From Sclerurus mexicanus (taxonomy: Eukaryota > Chordata > Aves > Passeriformes > Furnariidae), in assembly GCA_013396755.1 (NCBI GenBank), contig VWZF01006058.1, forward strand, positions 382,816-446,815: a DNA stretch of 64,000 nt. Reading direction: 5' to 3'. Under the pieces are notes generated by a model. The model was not told the origin of the DNA, did no database searches, and was given only the letters and a program-made list of their open reading frames with translations. The translations under genes and the position numbers were made by a program. Positions 1-14,800 of this stretch are shown here, piece after piece. Position 1 is the first letter of the stretch; each line of letters opens with the position of its first letter.

Positions 1-3000
1 GTCTTGTCTAATTCTAATTCAAAGCAACATGAATATGTGCAGCAACAATGCCACATCCACGCCAAATTGAATCAACAGCAGGTTAAGAAAAGGTTAGAGA
101 TATATTATTGCCTTTCAGCGGGTCCAGAGTTCTATTCTTTTGAAAAATAAACCCAGCCATTATATTCAGTGTCTTTCAGCTCTCTCTTTGGTGGCTACAC
201 CGCTCTGCCACACTGGGAACACACAGCTACTTAGGGGCAAATATCTGCAGCACCAAAATTAAATGCCTGAGTTTGGGACCCATGATTCCCACTGTATTCT
301 TAAATATCCTTTAAGTAACAATACCGAGTCTTTATAACAGAGTATTTGCTTCTAAAATCTATTTTGTCTGTGTATACATGTCACATATATAGTTATATAC
401 ACATTCTCACAAATATACACACACAGGGCAATTTTAAATCTCTGCAGAGATATTTGAAGAAACTTATTATGAGCAGCACAAAAGCTTACACATGTTCCAT
501 TTCCACACATTAGCCCTTCAACAGTTTTCAATCTTACTGTTTCAGTTTCTGATGATTAAGAGTTTGTATTACTGGGGAGGGGGGGGACACCCCCTCTCCA
601 CCCTGGCTGTGGTCACCATTCCCAATAGGCCCGACAGTTTAGAGAATAAAACATAAATAGGGGCCCTGAGTGTGTTGTTAGAGCCAGCCATTCCTGACAG
701 TCTTTACAATGGCATAAACACTGTCTGTCTACAGTCCCCATGTATTTGAAAGCTACGACAAACATTTTACTGAAATGTAAATAACTGACATCACCACTGC
801 TGAAGCAGGAGGCTGAAAAATCTCTCTAAAAATCCCAAGCCCAAAAACATTGCCTGACGGAAAAAAACCCACTAATGGCCACTGAGAGAGCATGTTTTAG
901 AGGTCACAAGCATTGAGATCCTTCTTTAAAAACAGGATTAAACCAGAGCAGTGAATTACTAGCTCATTGTCACACATCGTTCAGTTACAAAATTATACCT
1001 TTTCTAAGGAAGTATGTATTCCCCCTGAAACCTGTTTCCAGTAAGAATACTACTCTGAATTAGTAATGTAAATAACTATATTGAAACTTAGCCGACCGAA
1101 AAGCAGCAGCTTTTAGATTTGCATGAAGAGAGCTGGTGAGTAACTCCAAGCACTGTGGCCCGATCTATTAAAAGCCTCCTCTTTTTGTTTCTGGTTCCAG
1201 TTTACTTCCACCCTTTAACAACTTCTTTTGCACTCATTTATTACTCACTGAGAGCCTGAAGGGCATCAGGGACACAGCTATCCCTCAAACCCGTACGAAA
1301 TTAGAGGAAGTTTTATGAACAGAAGCCACGACATTCTGTTTGTTAGGACTCTGTGCCTTGTGAGGACACGGGAGCCTCAGCTGTAGTGTTTGTTTGGGAT
1401 GGGACCTGGACCAAACCTGCCCCTGCAGCCCTGTCTTTGGGGGCAGAACTGTAAGACCTTCAGTCAAATCACTTAGTTAAAGGAATCTTCCAACTTGTGC
1501 TGTGGCGAAGATCTTTTCAAACTAGCCACTCATAGGAAGCATCCCATAAAAACAATTCCAGTTAAGCAGAGTAACCGTTGCCCTTGAATCGCAAAAATCA
1601 TGAGGTTCCCTCCCAACCGTGCTGAACGCCTGTGCCACGTTCCCAGGCAGATGGATAAGGGACACCTTCTGGGCTTGTCTAGATGTCACATGGAAGCACT
1701 GCACAGATTGAACTGCAGTGTTTCGGCTGCAGCTGAGCCAGGGGAAAGGCCACTGCCCCCAGCTGGTGTCACCAGCCCCAGTGACAGCAGTCACGTGCCT
1801 CGGAGTAAGCGTCTGACAACCCTGCCTAGCACAGCTCTGTCCCAAACCACATGAAATACCGCTAATGTTTAAAAAGAGCGCTTTTAAAACCTGGAGCCAA
1901 ACCTCTAATAACAGGAAGAACTTCAGGGAAGTGACGTTCTGTCAGCAAGTCTAAGGATGACCAAGTGAGAAGCAGCAACCCCTGACCCAGCTCAGGGTCA
2001 CAGCCTTAGAAAGGCATGTACTTCAGGCAGCTTAATGTCTATGCAGCAGACATTTTCAATCAGCAGGTCTTCAATCAGTAAATTTCACCTCTTTACGTCG
2101 AGGGAAATAAATGATACAAGCATAAGCAAGTCAAAACTGTAGCTGCAGTCACACTAACAGGATGGATATCGTCCGATATCCTGGTTTCCAAAAGAGTTCC
2201 CTATTACAGGACGGTTCTGTGCGAGTGCTCAAGTCAAACTGGAGCAGCTAATTCAGTGGAACACACCTGCCCTTGGTGATGGATGTGGAAAATTCATCCA
2301 GCAAGGAATGAACAGGCATAAAATAAAAAGAATGGCAAAAGAACGGTTCTAGCTCTGCTGTTTCAAACATCAGCTTTGCCTTCTGTAAGAGGTTACAGGA
2401 GTCTTTCTTTGAGCATCAAAGGCTGATTCGTGGGAGATCTTAAACTGGGGGTTATCAGATCTTATTAAGAGCCTGAAGAGTCCCACATGACAGTCTGCCA
2501 GCCTCAGGCCAGGGCTTTCTGGGAACATCTGCGTGCACTCTGCTGTTGTGGCTCTGTGAGTGTTTGTTTTCTTTAACGTACTTTTAAACAAAGTAGAGGT
2601 GAAAGTGAACGCAGCTTCCTTCCAGGATTTCTGCCAGAAAGGATGAGATGCACAAAACCCAGGGGCTGCCTTCCAACAGTCCAGGGCACACCCAAAGCAG
2701 CAGATACAGCCCCGGGACAGCACATCAGGTGCACCCAACACCACCAGGATTCGTGCTCCTTGCCTCCAACCCACAGAAGCGAGGCCAAGTGACCTCAGGG
2801 GAACAAGTCTGTTTAAAACTGGAACCACATGGTGGCTTACGACTATTCAGTATCTCTTATGTATATTTAATTCAAAGGCTCGTGAACCACAGGTTTCATG
2901 CAATTAATGGCTACACTCCAAGTCAGATCCTCAAAACCTGGACTTCAACTTGCTCATACTCACACTCTGTAAATGCTTTTCCAGCAGAGGGTGCAAAGCT

Positions 3001-5679
3001 TCTAGTGATTGTAGAGCTTCATCGAAGTAAGCCAACGTGGGCATAGCAAGAAGCGTCTGGAGATCTAACAACCACTTGAAGCAAAGCAAAGCAACACCTC
3101 TTTCATTCACTGGCACTCAAATCATGCAGTGGGTTCCAAATTAAAGCCGTGTTCCATGGGGAGTCGGCAGCAGCCTCAGAGTTCTGTGTGAAGCAGGGAA
3201 GGCGCTGCAATGAACAGCCAGGACTCCAAAACAGAGAGGGCTTAAGATGCATCCTTGCTCAAGAGAGATATTTCTTAAACTTTAACACCTAGGGGATACA
3301 CTGATTAAAAACCTTTTAGTTTGAATTAAACAAACTCTTTTTGCTGTTTTGGCGAAATCACTTGGCCCCAAGCACAGAACTGCTTGTGTCCAGCAGACCA
3401 GGAAGGCAAGATGAGCAACTGTGACCATATAACCATGCAGGGTTGTGGCATCCTAGCGTGTTCTCACACTGGGAAGGAAGTTCAGAGGTGAGGAGAAGCC
3501 TCACTCAGTACTGTGGGACACAACACATGAAGGCTGAGTCCCAAACCAAATTGTTAGTGATTGGATTGTACCTGAAGGCAAAACGCAGCAAGACACGGCT
3601 GCCAATCTTCTGTGTGTGGCTGTTTTTGTGATTCAAGTTTGCATAGATAACACAGCCTACCCTTTAATGCTGTTTTAGCACAGTCATGGAATTTCTAATG
3701 AGCTGAATAACCCTTCCTTCTGTTCAGAAATTCAATGGCATGTATTTTTCTTATTTACTGTTACCAGCAGCAGCTCAGCAATTTATTTCATGGTTTGTAA
3801 AACAAATCTTTATTTCCCTGGTGAGCCTGTATAAATAAATTTTTCAAGCAGTGTAAACTATTGACAAAAGAAAAATCCAGTGTTTCACAGGATGAATGAA
3901 AATAGGGTTTTCTGGATCAATTCTATTTCGTAATACTTTTGCCCGACTTCTGAGCCTGAAGAATTCCTACTAAGTGGCAAGGATCTATTGTAGTGAACCC
4001 TGTCCTCCCTCAGGGCAATTCTTTATTCAACCCAGGCCATTAGCAAGGGTAAATCAATGTTATCAGCTCACACACACTGACAGCTTGTGTGGTTCCACTC
4101 CCTCATTCCTCCCCCCACAGCGGGGTATATTTTTCTGCTCTCCAGGGAAATTCAATTAACAGTGCCAGTCTCCTCCTCTCAGTCCCTGACTGACACCATC
4201 AAGACTCCTTTCACTGCCCATTGACATATAAGATGTGTCTGCTGATTTCTGGACTCCCAAGTTAACAAGAGAATTACTATCCACTTCCACAAATGACCGT
4301 GTCTGATCTGTGCCGTAAACACAGCGACAGCTACTGAAATCAATCTTTTCTGACCTTATTGATTAGGACACTCGGATATAAAAATACTTCTCCAGTGGCT
4401 GAGTAATGTTTTGGGGGTAAAGCCCCAAATCAGCAACAGAATAATGCATGGCTATTAATACTATAAAATTTAGCTTTTAATTCCCCGCTGTAGACTCAAC
4501 AACCAGCAAAATGCTACGAACAATTAATGACTAACACTTAGCTGCAATCCATGGCATTTAAAAAAATCTCAGCAAACAACTTCTGGTAAGAGGCTGGACA
4601 CAACTCCCCTTTCCAAAGAGTTTCCAAGAATTATTTAGACCACTTTCAAAATAGATACATCTTTTTATCGTGGTCATGCAACAACACGATTTCTGTATTT
4701 TGAAATCAATAAAAAAATGAGATTTTCAATACTTTATGCAAACACTGCAATATTTGAAAATGGCACGACTCTTTCAAAGAACACCATTAAACCCGATGAG
4801 CAGCTCCAAGTAAGAGAGCACACATGAGGACCCAAGCATCCCAGGCAGCCTTCAGCACTTAAAAGCACGTGCCATTAGCAACTGGGTTTCACATTGATTA
4901 AGTTGTAAAAAGCATCAAGCAAACTCCCATTCTCACAAACATCAACCCCCAACTATAATGATGCAATCCCCTCCTCAGATATCATTTAGTTTCTCTCAGA
5001 ACTCATATTCGTTATTTCTTGACCACAGATAAGAAAGAGAAGTATTTTCTAATTGTTAGAGAGAGAACGGAACATAACGTTCCAGCTGAAAACTCAAATA
5101 CTGTGATCCTAAGGGAGCAAAAAATAAAAATACATTACAAGCACAAAGCACTGTGACAGCACACTGACCATGATGAAACAGTAAAGATGCACACGCTGTG
5201 CTGTCAATTAAAAAAAAATCCAACATTTACCATAAACCAAGATATGCTCTACAGTCATAGCCCTTAGAAAAAACTCAAAACATACAAATATCCCATAAAA
5301 ATGCACACCATGCCCCCATCCTCCAGCAGAGACCTACTGGCATTGTTGTACCTGGAGAAACTCAACAGATTTGTGCTCCAGCAGAGCTGGCTCCAGCTCT
5401 TTCCTCTGTTCTCTGCTAATTGTGTTGGCCTCTTATTGTAAAAGCTGTGTGTGGATAAGCACTACAAAGTAGAGCACTGCAATGACCCAGGTTAAAAGCA
5501 ATCCTAACAAAAACACAGTGGGGAAAAAAAGTAAGAAGTGTAACAGCAGACACTGCTTGTGACACAGAGGTCACTTACTCATCCACACGTTTAAAACAGT
5601 CCCAAATCCAAACTGATCCAATTTGAGAGCAACACATTTCAGAGGTTAACCTGAAGTCCTACAGCACCAGCGACAATAC
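1..5679. other. Intron of SCAPER downstream of w19
   Basis: The next expected SCAPER residues (NVADQIAFQ and onward) are not found on the minus strand, so this is intron up to the window edge. It includes a G-rich run (574-586), an interrupted palindrome (2164-2181) and otherwise AT-rich sequence. The open frame at 2370-2828 has no recognised homology. Confidence 0.7.
574..586 (+). repeat. G-rich run
   Basis: GGGGAGGGGGGGG followed by ACACCCCC. It could fold into a small hairpin or a quadruplex; there is no other evidence of function. Confidence 0.6.
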
Positions 5680-5806
5680 CTCTTTTTCCAGAATCCGAGA
5701 GATCTCCCCTAAGGTCCTGTCCAGCCCAGGGACTTTGCTGTTGCCCAGTGAGCAGCTGTCCTGCATTTGGAGGTGCTTCAGGAGGTCTTTTGCTAATCGC
5801 TGTAAC
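5680..5806 (-). CDS. SCAPER: SCAPER exon w19, start of the C-terminal region
   Basis: This 127-nt exon completes Lys and encodes LQRLAKDLLKHLQMQDSCSL, then GNSKVPGLDRTLGEISRILE and KE. The acceptor is CTGTTGCAG and the donor is GTATTG (weak at +5). In the family the next residues are NVADQIAFQ; I could not find them in 1-5679, so the next exon lies beyond the window start. Confidence 0.95.
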
Positions 5807-8800
5807 CTGCAACAGAAAACAAAGAGCAGGTTAAGCAACAACTCGGGTTAACTTTCATATTTGTATGAATCTCTGCTAATGACAAAGGAACCATGAAAAT
5901 CCACGGAAAAATACTATAATCATCTATTTTGAGCAGCATGTAAAAATCCAGGAGATCAGTCAGATTGGAGTTTCAGTGACACTTCACCATCCACTTTCTC
6001 AGGGAAATGGAAATAGTGTGAACAGTACAGTCATAAAGGTGCTTCTTTGTTAGTTACATTTGTTTCTCCTGCCACAGTTTGTCCTGCTAGTTTTTGCCAT
6101 GCTCATTTTCAAATGGTTTCATCTTAGTTTGCTCCCACCATTCAATCCTTTTGGCCCACTCAGCTGAGCATTTCACTCTTGAGATGAGTAAGGGAAACAG
6201 AAGAGCACACTTCAACAGAAACAGCAAACATCACCTGGCTAATTTCTTATAGGCATCATAAAAGAAATGGCTCCTCAGGGTTATCTGAATAAGTGAAAAG
6301 CTGTAGCTTTGCAGCCTACCTCAGAAAGGGCATTTTATTAATGAGGTCAGTAATGAAGCCAAAATGCAGAGGTGGGAGAGATGCAGAGACACGTGGGTTA
6401 GGTTTCATTTCCATTTTATATGTCTACCTCTGGGCTATTCCCCTTTGCTCTCCTGCGAGGCAGCGAGGACACATGTATGTTCTTAAAATAAAAATGATTT
6501 GCAGAATTCTCAGTCTTGGACTTTGCATCATCTGGTCAGCTGAATCCACTAACATTCAACCAGGTTTCTTCTATGAGAAGAAAAATAAAAGGAGATTACA
6601 TCCCGATGAGGGGCTTTTGCACTGCTATTTCCTCTGTGGAAAATGAGGTTGGAGGAAACCTCTGCCTATAACAGCAAACCATGAGCTGAAACGGGAAACA
6701 AAATTAAAAGCCCAAACCCAAATAACTGTAGGACTTGGACAGTAGATCAAAAGAGCACAGCACCAATGAGAAAGGGTTCTGCTGCAGCCCAGAGAGGTGC
6801 TCCAGAAGCAGAACACTGCAGGTATTCTCAGAGAATGGCATTTAGAATGGCTATTGCTTTGGCAACATCCTAGCCCATTAAGCAAAAAAAGTCCCACTTT
6901 ATTTCTTTGAAATATCTAACCAAATTACATATTAAAGCATAAGGGCACTGGGAAAACCCACCACACTGTATTGTAACTTCATCTGACAACAGACAGCAAG
7001 ACAGGCTTGCATTTGCTTCATTTAACATCAGAGGACTGAAATGCCACCAGGATTTACCACAGAGGCCAAAGAAAGGCACTTCCCTAATCTGTATCAGGCA
7101 TCAGCATACAAAATGTGTAAGGTTTATCAAAACGATACTCACAAGGACTCAAAGGGAACATACTCATGTTACACCAATACTTGTGCTGACAGAAGGAGCA
7201 CAATTCTCTTTCTCTTCAGTCTACTAAGATGCTCGGTAAGTTAAACATCACCTTCAGTGTCTGTCCTCAGTTTAAAAATGAAGCTGTACAACAGGGAAAA
7301 GCTTCCAGTTTTTTATTTCTTCTGAAAGTATTTCTGGGTACTGTTACTAAAATTCAAACTTTCTAAGCACGTGTTCAGCATCACAGAGTAAGAACCTCAA
7401 AGAATAAATTTTCGGTTCCACCATATTAAAGAATTACCTCTCATATCCTACTGTGTGGGGAGTGTTCTGCCAAAACCAGTTCACAGATGCCGTGTGATCA
7501 CACGGGGAAGAGAAGGGAAATAAAAACTCCCCCGTCCCACAGAGTGAACCTTGGAGACACTATTTTAATATCCTTTATGTTGACTTCTTGGCAGCGTCAG
7601 GGAAATAAGAATAATTTTAGGACTATTTCGAAGGGCTAGAAATCTATGCAAGAGGACTTGAGCTTGTATGTAGAAGTTCCCACTGCTATGAATGGATTTG
7701 GAAAGAGAGAGCTTTTCGTACACCCTGCACTCCTTGTGCACTCCTGGCATGCACTGTGCATTACTGGAGCGCGGCATCCACACCTAACCCAGTGACTGTG
7801 TGGAAATACTGCCGAGTCCAATTCAATCATTGCAAGACAAGTATTTCATCTTCCTTCTGCCCCCCAATTTCCACTCCTCCGATGCTTGCTATGCCACACA
7901 GGAAATGCTAAATACCCGAAACTTTACTGGGACGAGACAAAAGGGAAAGTTAATGTCTTTTTCTCTAGAACTATTTACATCTCAGTAACCAAGGTTTTAG
8001 TTAGCACTGCCCATAAACAGATAAGCCAGAATGCAGAAAAAAATATCAGAAAGGACTAAGGGACTGACTGGTCTTGGAACGTTACCTTAACATGAACTTA
8101 AATAAATAGTATGTTCAGCAAATGCAAATACAGTACCTGATCTTTTTGCACTGCAAGTGGGACAACGAGGGAGATTCACATCAAAGGTTTTTCTTTTTAG
8201 CACGGGCTAAACACTTCTAGCAGGTTTAATGCATTTTACAGGCTAAAGGAAAGAGACCTATTCATATTTATAGGCCACATTCCATCTCCTAAAAAAAGAA
8301 AAGCCTCACAGAGTACCATCAACGTGTTTCAGCACCGGCAGGTTTAAATCCATGACTTCCTGGCTGCAGGTGACTGTGCAAGGAAGGCCGAGTAGTGGAC
8401 GCCGTGCAGCTCCCGGAGGGAAGGAGGTTTGTCCTGCCGGGCGTTCCTGCGAGGGCTCTCAGATGCCAGCCTGGCACACAGCCCCGATTCCCCCCAGGGC
8501 AGCCTGGGGAAGGTCCTGCCCAGCCCAAACGGAGCTATGCTGGATGCCCCTGAAGCCACCTGCAGCCTCTGCGTTGTCTGCAGCACCATCGATACCGCAC
8601 TGGCACACGGGGCACCCTCCAGCTGCTCCAGCTATGCCATGGAAGCACAGCTGGATGCAGTCCCAGACGCTGCACGATGCCAAACAGCTGCACCTGCAGC
8701 TCCACACACCTTCGCTAGTGTTTGACATGGAAGTACTGAAAAATGATGAAAAATTCCTAAAAAACCTCATCTTCTAAATGCATTTATTTGTGTTCCGATG

Positions 8801-11800
8801 AGAATGTTCTAGCCATTCTCTGAAGATGAAATCTACTGCTCGCCCAGTCATAAACCTGCTATTTATCTGGTTTTAAAGTTTAACTGAATTTTATTTTATT
8901 TACACTCTGGCTCTCCTACAGGTTCCACAGGTGTTTGGAAACTAAATTTTGCACAAGTACTTCCAGTTTCATAGACTGTTTTTTTCCCCTGTAATCAGTA
9001 TTTTGGTGTAATATCTTACAATTGGCCTAACTGGCCTCTAGTTTACTACACCAAGAAAGCCTACAAGGTCAGTTTATCCTGTGAATTCACTAATATATCA
9101 TGACAACAGTATGAAAGTGCTGTATGGTTAAAGACATTTAGCTTTGGGCCTCTGCAAGAGCAAACTTCAACTACATTCCCATCTTCAGCAGATTCCTACA
9201 GGAAATCATTCTTAATTTTCTAACTCTCTTCTTTTTGTGCTGCAGTCTGTTTTCAGGACAACAGTGATTTCCATTTCCACACTGTTTCAAGCATCCCTTT
9301 AACAGCTTAAAAGAAAAAGGTAAGTGAAAAAAAATACGTGAAACCAATTCCTTCTTGTGTGAGAAGAGACTGGTTAAAATATTCACCCAGGAGTCAACCC
9401 CCTTCAGGCACCTGGCAATCTTTCACTACCTTAGTCTCCCTCCTGTTAAAGGATGACATTCACACTTTGCTCCCTGCAGATTAACACTGAAATATATGGC
9501 CTTTGGACTAGAAGATACTAAACAGATGTAAATAACCCTGTAACTTTGAGAAACTATTTTCCTTCTCTTTTAAAAACGTGTTCTGATGGACACCTGGCAC
9601 ACCTTTTGCCAGGTTGACCTGGCAGACTGGACACTAAGTAATTACTCAGATCAGTTCCCAGAGAATATGAATTAATACTACAAACCCACCCACAGTCCAC
9701 CAGCATTTGTAAAATTACCCAAGTGCCACCCGTGACCAACCAGCAAATGCACAGTGGAGAGAGGCCAGGAGCAACACCTGGCTGCTCAGGGTGAGAGTCC
9801 ACAGCTCTTTTCCTTGAATGTCCCTCTTGGCACATGGAAAGAGTTCAGTGAGCAAAATACTTACTAAACGAGGCAGCATTTGGAATTATCCCCCCTGCCC
9901 TTTAATGTGCATAATTTTTTGATACTAAAAAAAAAAAAAAGGCTTTCCTACTTATCTTTTAAAACTCAGTTCCAAAAGAGAACAACTGAGAGCCACTTAC
10001 AATCCCAGTCATGAATCAGCATTCCAAAACTGAAAAAGGGATACTGCACAGTGTCCTGCCAAAGCAGGATAAAGCCTGCCTGCTTATGGCTATTAGTGTA
10101 GTACCACTGCAGAGCTTAGAAAGCACTTGGATCAGTGTTTCCTTACAGCAAAAGGTTTTATAAATCTCAACCCTTAAACTGGTAAGAACCACTGAAACAA
10201 TCTATCAGCTGCAGCAGGAAATCAGTGGTCTCATACTATTAAAGTGGCTTAATCTTAAAGGTGATCTAAAAAGGCTTTTTACCTGCCAACGACTAATTCT
10301 GGGTTCTGTCTTTCTTCTGTAACAACTGACAACGTGACTAAGAACTAAAATCAGATAAGAAATTGCATTCCATAAATGGTTTTAATTGTTTGCGAAGACA
10401 CAATCAGTTTGGGAGAGAGGAGTGGGTAAAGAAATGTGGCATAAGCACAGAAGCATAAAACAAAGACACATTTAATGATTTAATTCTAAACTACATTTGC
10501 TTCTGTTAAGCAAATAAATAAACCTACCAATTGGGTCACATTTTAAATGGAATTCAAAAAGAACTTTCCCATTCTTAAATACCACAGCCCTCTAGGTCAA
10601 AACCTGTTTTGTGTTCAGCAGTATACTTCCACTCCAACCCGGATACCTCGAACCTTCCTCTGGGACAGACAAAAAGGGTTGGCATTTGTTTGGACACAAA
10701 GCATGCATTTAGCACTCGGGGTCTGCACCCCTCTCGTTCTGTGATAGGACCTCTCCCAGTAACTTTACAGACTTCTTGAGAGCTGGTGAGACTCCCAGCA
10801 CTGGCAGAGTTTGTTCTCTCAGCCAGGTACAGCAGCAGTTATGGACAAAATCCCAGTGCAGCACACGGGCTTCTGGCTAAAAAGCCAATACTCTGACCTG
10901 TGTACAGCTTCTCAATGTGCTACTGCTCAGTGCAGACCTACTGCTGTTTGTTTCCACTCACTCCTCCTCCTACAGGGCTTGGTTGAGCAGGATCCTGCAC
11001 CTAGTCCTGCTACAAAGGTGTTTGCCTGTGACTTTTTCCTCTATTATGTTTTGCCATGTAAACAGATGCAGCCCGGGCTAAAACTCTCGCCTCGTGAAAT
11101 TTCTCGCCCTCTCATGCTTTCCTTTACAGAAGGAGATAAAACTACCCTTCCCTATTCTTCCATTTCGTAAAAGGTGTTGTGCAAAGTAAACACTTTTCGT
11201 AGAAACAAACTGGGCTGCTGGTTGACTCACAGACACTCCTCTTAGAAAGCCGGTTCAGGCTGGAGCTCCCCGTGATCTCAAATAACCTCACAAACATAGG
11301 AGCATCACAGTAGTTAAAAGTTATGTCACTTTGGAAAGAACAACTGTGATATCTGAAACTATGTTCTAAAAATCGAGATGTAAGCATCTGCCACATCCCT
11401 GGGATTCTACACGAAGGCTGCAAGAGCGACCTCCCAGAGCCGTGATGGAAGTGAGCTGTGCAGCAGCCACAGCAGGGCACAGCCCTAACAGAGGCAGCGA
11501 AGGAAGGGACTAAGAAAGCAGATGGGACAGAAGACTCTGCCTGAAAGCAAAGCAGCATTTAATCACATAAAGGGAAATGAAAATGGCACATTCAGGATCA
11601 GTCAAAAGGTTTGAAAATATTTTAAAAAATGTAAAAACCTGAGTTTCTCTTGTGCTGCAATTGAGACCAACTGATCAAGTGACATCACTGATAATCTCAG
11701 AAAGAACCTAAAGTGGAGGCACAACAGCTTATCAGTATTTTCAGTCACTCACACGTATTTCTACTTTCTGACAACTAGATCTTAATTTATCTTCTGGAAG

Positions 11801-14800
11801 GAAAGAAACATGAAAGCTACAAATCTAGAATTCTTAATATTCCATGAAATTAATCTTGAAAATGGAAGTGCTGATGACTAAGAAACAAAGCCATCTCCTT
11901 CCCTATGTGTTTATGCAGGTGTGCCATCTGCTGGAGACGGGTCATTTTCTGAAACCAAACCTCAGTGATGGATTTTTATTATTTTAAAATACATCTAAGA
12001 TCCAGCATCAGGTTTTCAAGTTATTGAAAAGACGATGTAAAAGATACTGCACACAGGCTAGTTGTATATACAACCAAGGCAGTCCAACTGCAAGGACCTG
12101 CACTTCTTAGCTACCAGTAACTTGTACAAAATGCCATCTTCAAGAAAACCAGCAATTTCTGAGTGATGGAAGCAGCCACACAACATACAGGATCTGCTAC
12201 GGGGTATTACCTCACTCTGAAGACAAAGATCCCCCATCTGGAATGACACTGCAATTTTACAACGAGGGTTTTTGAATCCGACTGTGGAGACCCCTGAGCC
12301 CAACTGCAAGTAAGGCACATGCACCATCTGCCCACTGCAAATGGATGTCTCGGGAAAATTAAGAGCAGGGCAGGCATGCATAATCCTTTTAACTAATCTG
12401 GTTTTTCCCCCCCCTTTTCAGCTTAGGAGTCTCTTGGGCTGGATGTCCTTCCCTACAACTGCAGGAATGCAGGTGAAGTGTTGTCACCTGTGTGACTTTT
12501 GACAGGGAATTCCACACATCTCGCTGCACTCTTGAACCCAGCTCCACCTTTACCCTGTGCTCCCTCATCGTGGCACCAGGAAGGACAGTAAACAATCACC
12601 ATCCAGCTTTTCCATCCCATTTATGATCTCATAGATCTCTATAACATATTCCTATTAGAAGTTCCTCTCATTACCACATTCTTCTCCTGAATGAGAAGTA
12701 CTAGCTTGCTTATTTCCTAATACAGAAGTCTTACCTAGAATTATTACAGATTTCCTCTCCTGCCCTCTCTGAGCCTTTAACAATTGCTGCTTATCTGTTC
12801 AGAGACAAAGACCCAGAACTGCACGTTGTATTCAAAAGATGCAGATGACCCAGGTATTTGGACACGATGACATTCTTTGTTCTGGTCTCGCTTGTTTCTA
12901 AATCATTTTAACAAAGGATTTCTATGAACTACTGAGAGTACCGAGCTGATCTTTTCTTGGAACTACCTATCACATCTGCACATTCAAGGCCCACACTTTG
13001 TATGTGAAGACATAATTGAGTTCTGCCTTCCCCCTCCATTGTGGAGCCCTCAATATACAGTGCATTTCACCTGCCATTTTATTGCCTGGTCACTCACCCT
13101 CTGCAAAATGCCCATTCAGCACCAGCTCTTGTCCCTCCTGCCCTGAATCTCTGCAGGACCACCACACTGTCCCCTCACTGCCTGCCCTCTTTTTCCAAGG
13201 CACTTGGGAATACGCTGAACGTGACAGAACTGCAGAGCTCTACTGGTGAGCTCCCTGTTCTGCCAAGGATTGGTGAAATGACCCACTTCTTTTCAATTTC
13301 TTACCTGATTTCCACTTAAACTACATCTATACAGTTTCTTTTAAGATCTCTGGTGACAGACCTTATCAAAATAACTTTGGATATCCAAATACTCTGCACC
13401 TTTTCCCAACCACTTTCAATGGAACCAGAAAGCAAAAGCTGAGTAATTTTCAGTTTCAAAGTAAGGAGAAGGAGTTTGTCAGGGATCACAGGTCTTATTT
13501 TAATCTTACCATCCAGCTGTTTTCATCTGTGCCTTATCCTAGACAACAAGAAGGTCTATTCTTTAAAAAGCTCAATGTCAGATTGCAAAACACCTGCACT
13601 TTCACCAGATGACCCTTTCTTTTTGACCAAATGAAGGCCAAATATAAGATTTTCAGTCCCAGAATTTCAGTGCTGAATTTTCTCCATCAGTCTTGAAGTA
13701 CAAGACTGGAACCTTCTTGTTTCCAGGTAAGAAAAGGACGAGCTTATGTTCTCTTTACTATAGCAACTTCCACTGTTTAAGGCACACAGTGTCTTCAGAA
13801 AAAAATGCATTTATAAGGTGCAGACTTTTGCAGTGGAAAATAATCTGTAACTCAAGATGGCAACATGCCCCATACTGAGGGAGAACCTTCCCCAGCTGCT
13901 CCACTGGAGCATTTCTGCAACAGACAGGGAGAAAAAGCAGATGTATAAAGTACATAAAGTTTAATGCTTACTTGGCTTTAAATGGGGAATCAGACACAGC
14001 ATTTTTTGCGTCCATCAAGCTCTCATATTCCTTTGCCCTAGAGGAGAAAATATTCATTATTATTGACTATTGTCTGAAGTGTACAGGATGTAATACCAGT
14101 GAGAGAGTTCCCAGCTTTGGGTTTTTTTGGTTCCCAGTAAGGCACAGCATTTCTGCCAGTGCTGCCCTGTCAGAATCCACACTGCTGCTGAACTACTGGC
14201 AATTAACAACTCGTGATTAACATTACACTTTAGAATAACATCAGTGCACAAATGGTCTACTTCAATTGACTTTTCAAATGGCAGAAAATTGCACAAGTGA
14301 TACACAGAAATATAGTCATCTACCGCTTGCTATAAAATTATTACTGATAAAACAATTTATATTATTATTGTGCCATAAACACGTACTATATAATTATGAT
14401 ATAAAATATTAGTGATTTAGACAGGCAATGCTGATCAGATCAGTACCTCAGAGATTATAATTAACATAGAAATATCTGGTTATATTTAGATGCAAAGGAG
14501 TACTTTTTATGTAGCTACTGCCTGTATTGTAGTATAATAAATGCTACACAAACAGCACAGAAGCATCCTAAGGAACGACTGCTTTACTGCTGGAAACAGA
14601 AGCACAACCTCTTTAGTCCCTTAAAACTATTTATGCTGGCCACATGCCAAAAAGTAGGAAGAGGGAGACAAGACCTCTTTCCACGGCCTGTTCTCACTCC
14701 AGCCAGCCTGTGCCAACAGGTGAAACCCGTGATGTGCTCACGGACCAAAGCAGGATTCTCTGGGCTAATCCTGTAGCCTGCTTTTAACAGCACACACACA

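Larger units (their letters stand above)
5807..13971. other. SCAPER intron between w18 and w19 (8165 bp)
   Basis: It contains an old CR1 relic (12440-13420), a poly-A run (9927-9940), a GC-rich stretch with overlapping open frames (about 8350-8720) and a perfect 16-bp palindrome (7490-7505). No exon was found. Confidence 0.75.

Noticed and set aside
2370..2828. 152-codon minus-strand open frame, the longest in the window
   Set aside because: No similarity to SCAPER's expected next exon or to any family I know. Composition is that of ordinary intron, and the opposite strand is open over much of it.
8352..8777. 141-codon plus-strand open frame with overlapping open frames on both strands
   Set aside because: It lies in a GC-rich, stop-poor stretch of a SCAPER intron. 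Several frames are open at once, no family is recognisable and there are no splice signals tying it to an exon.
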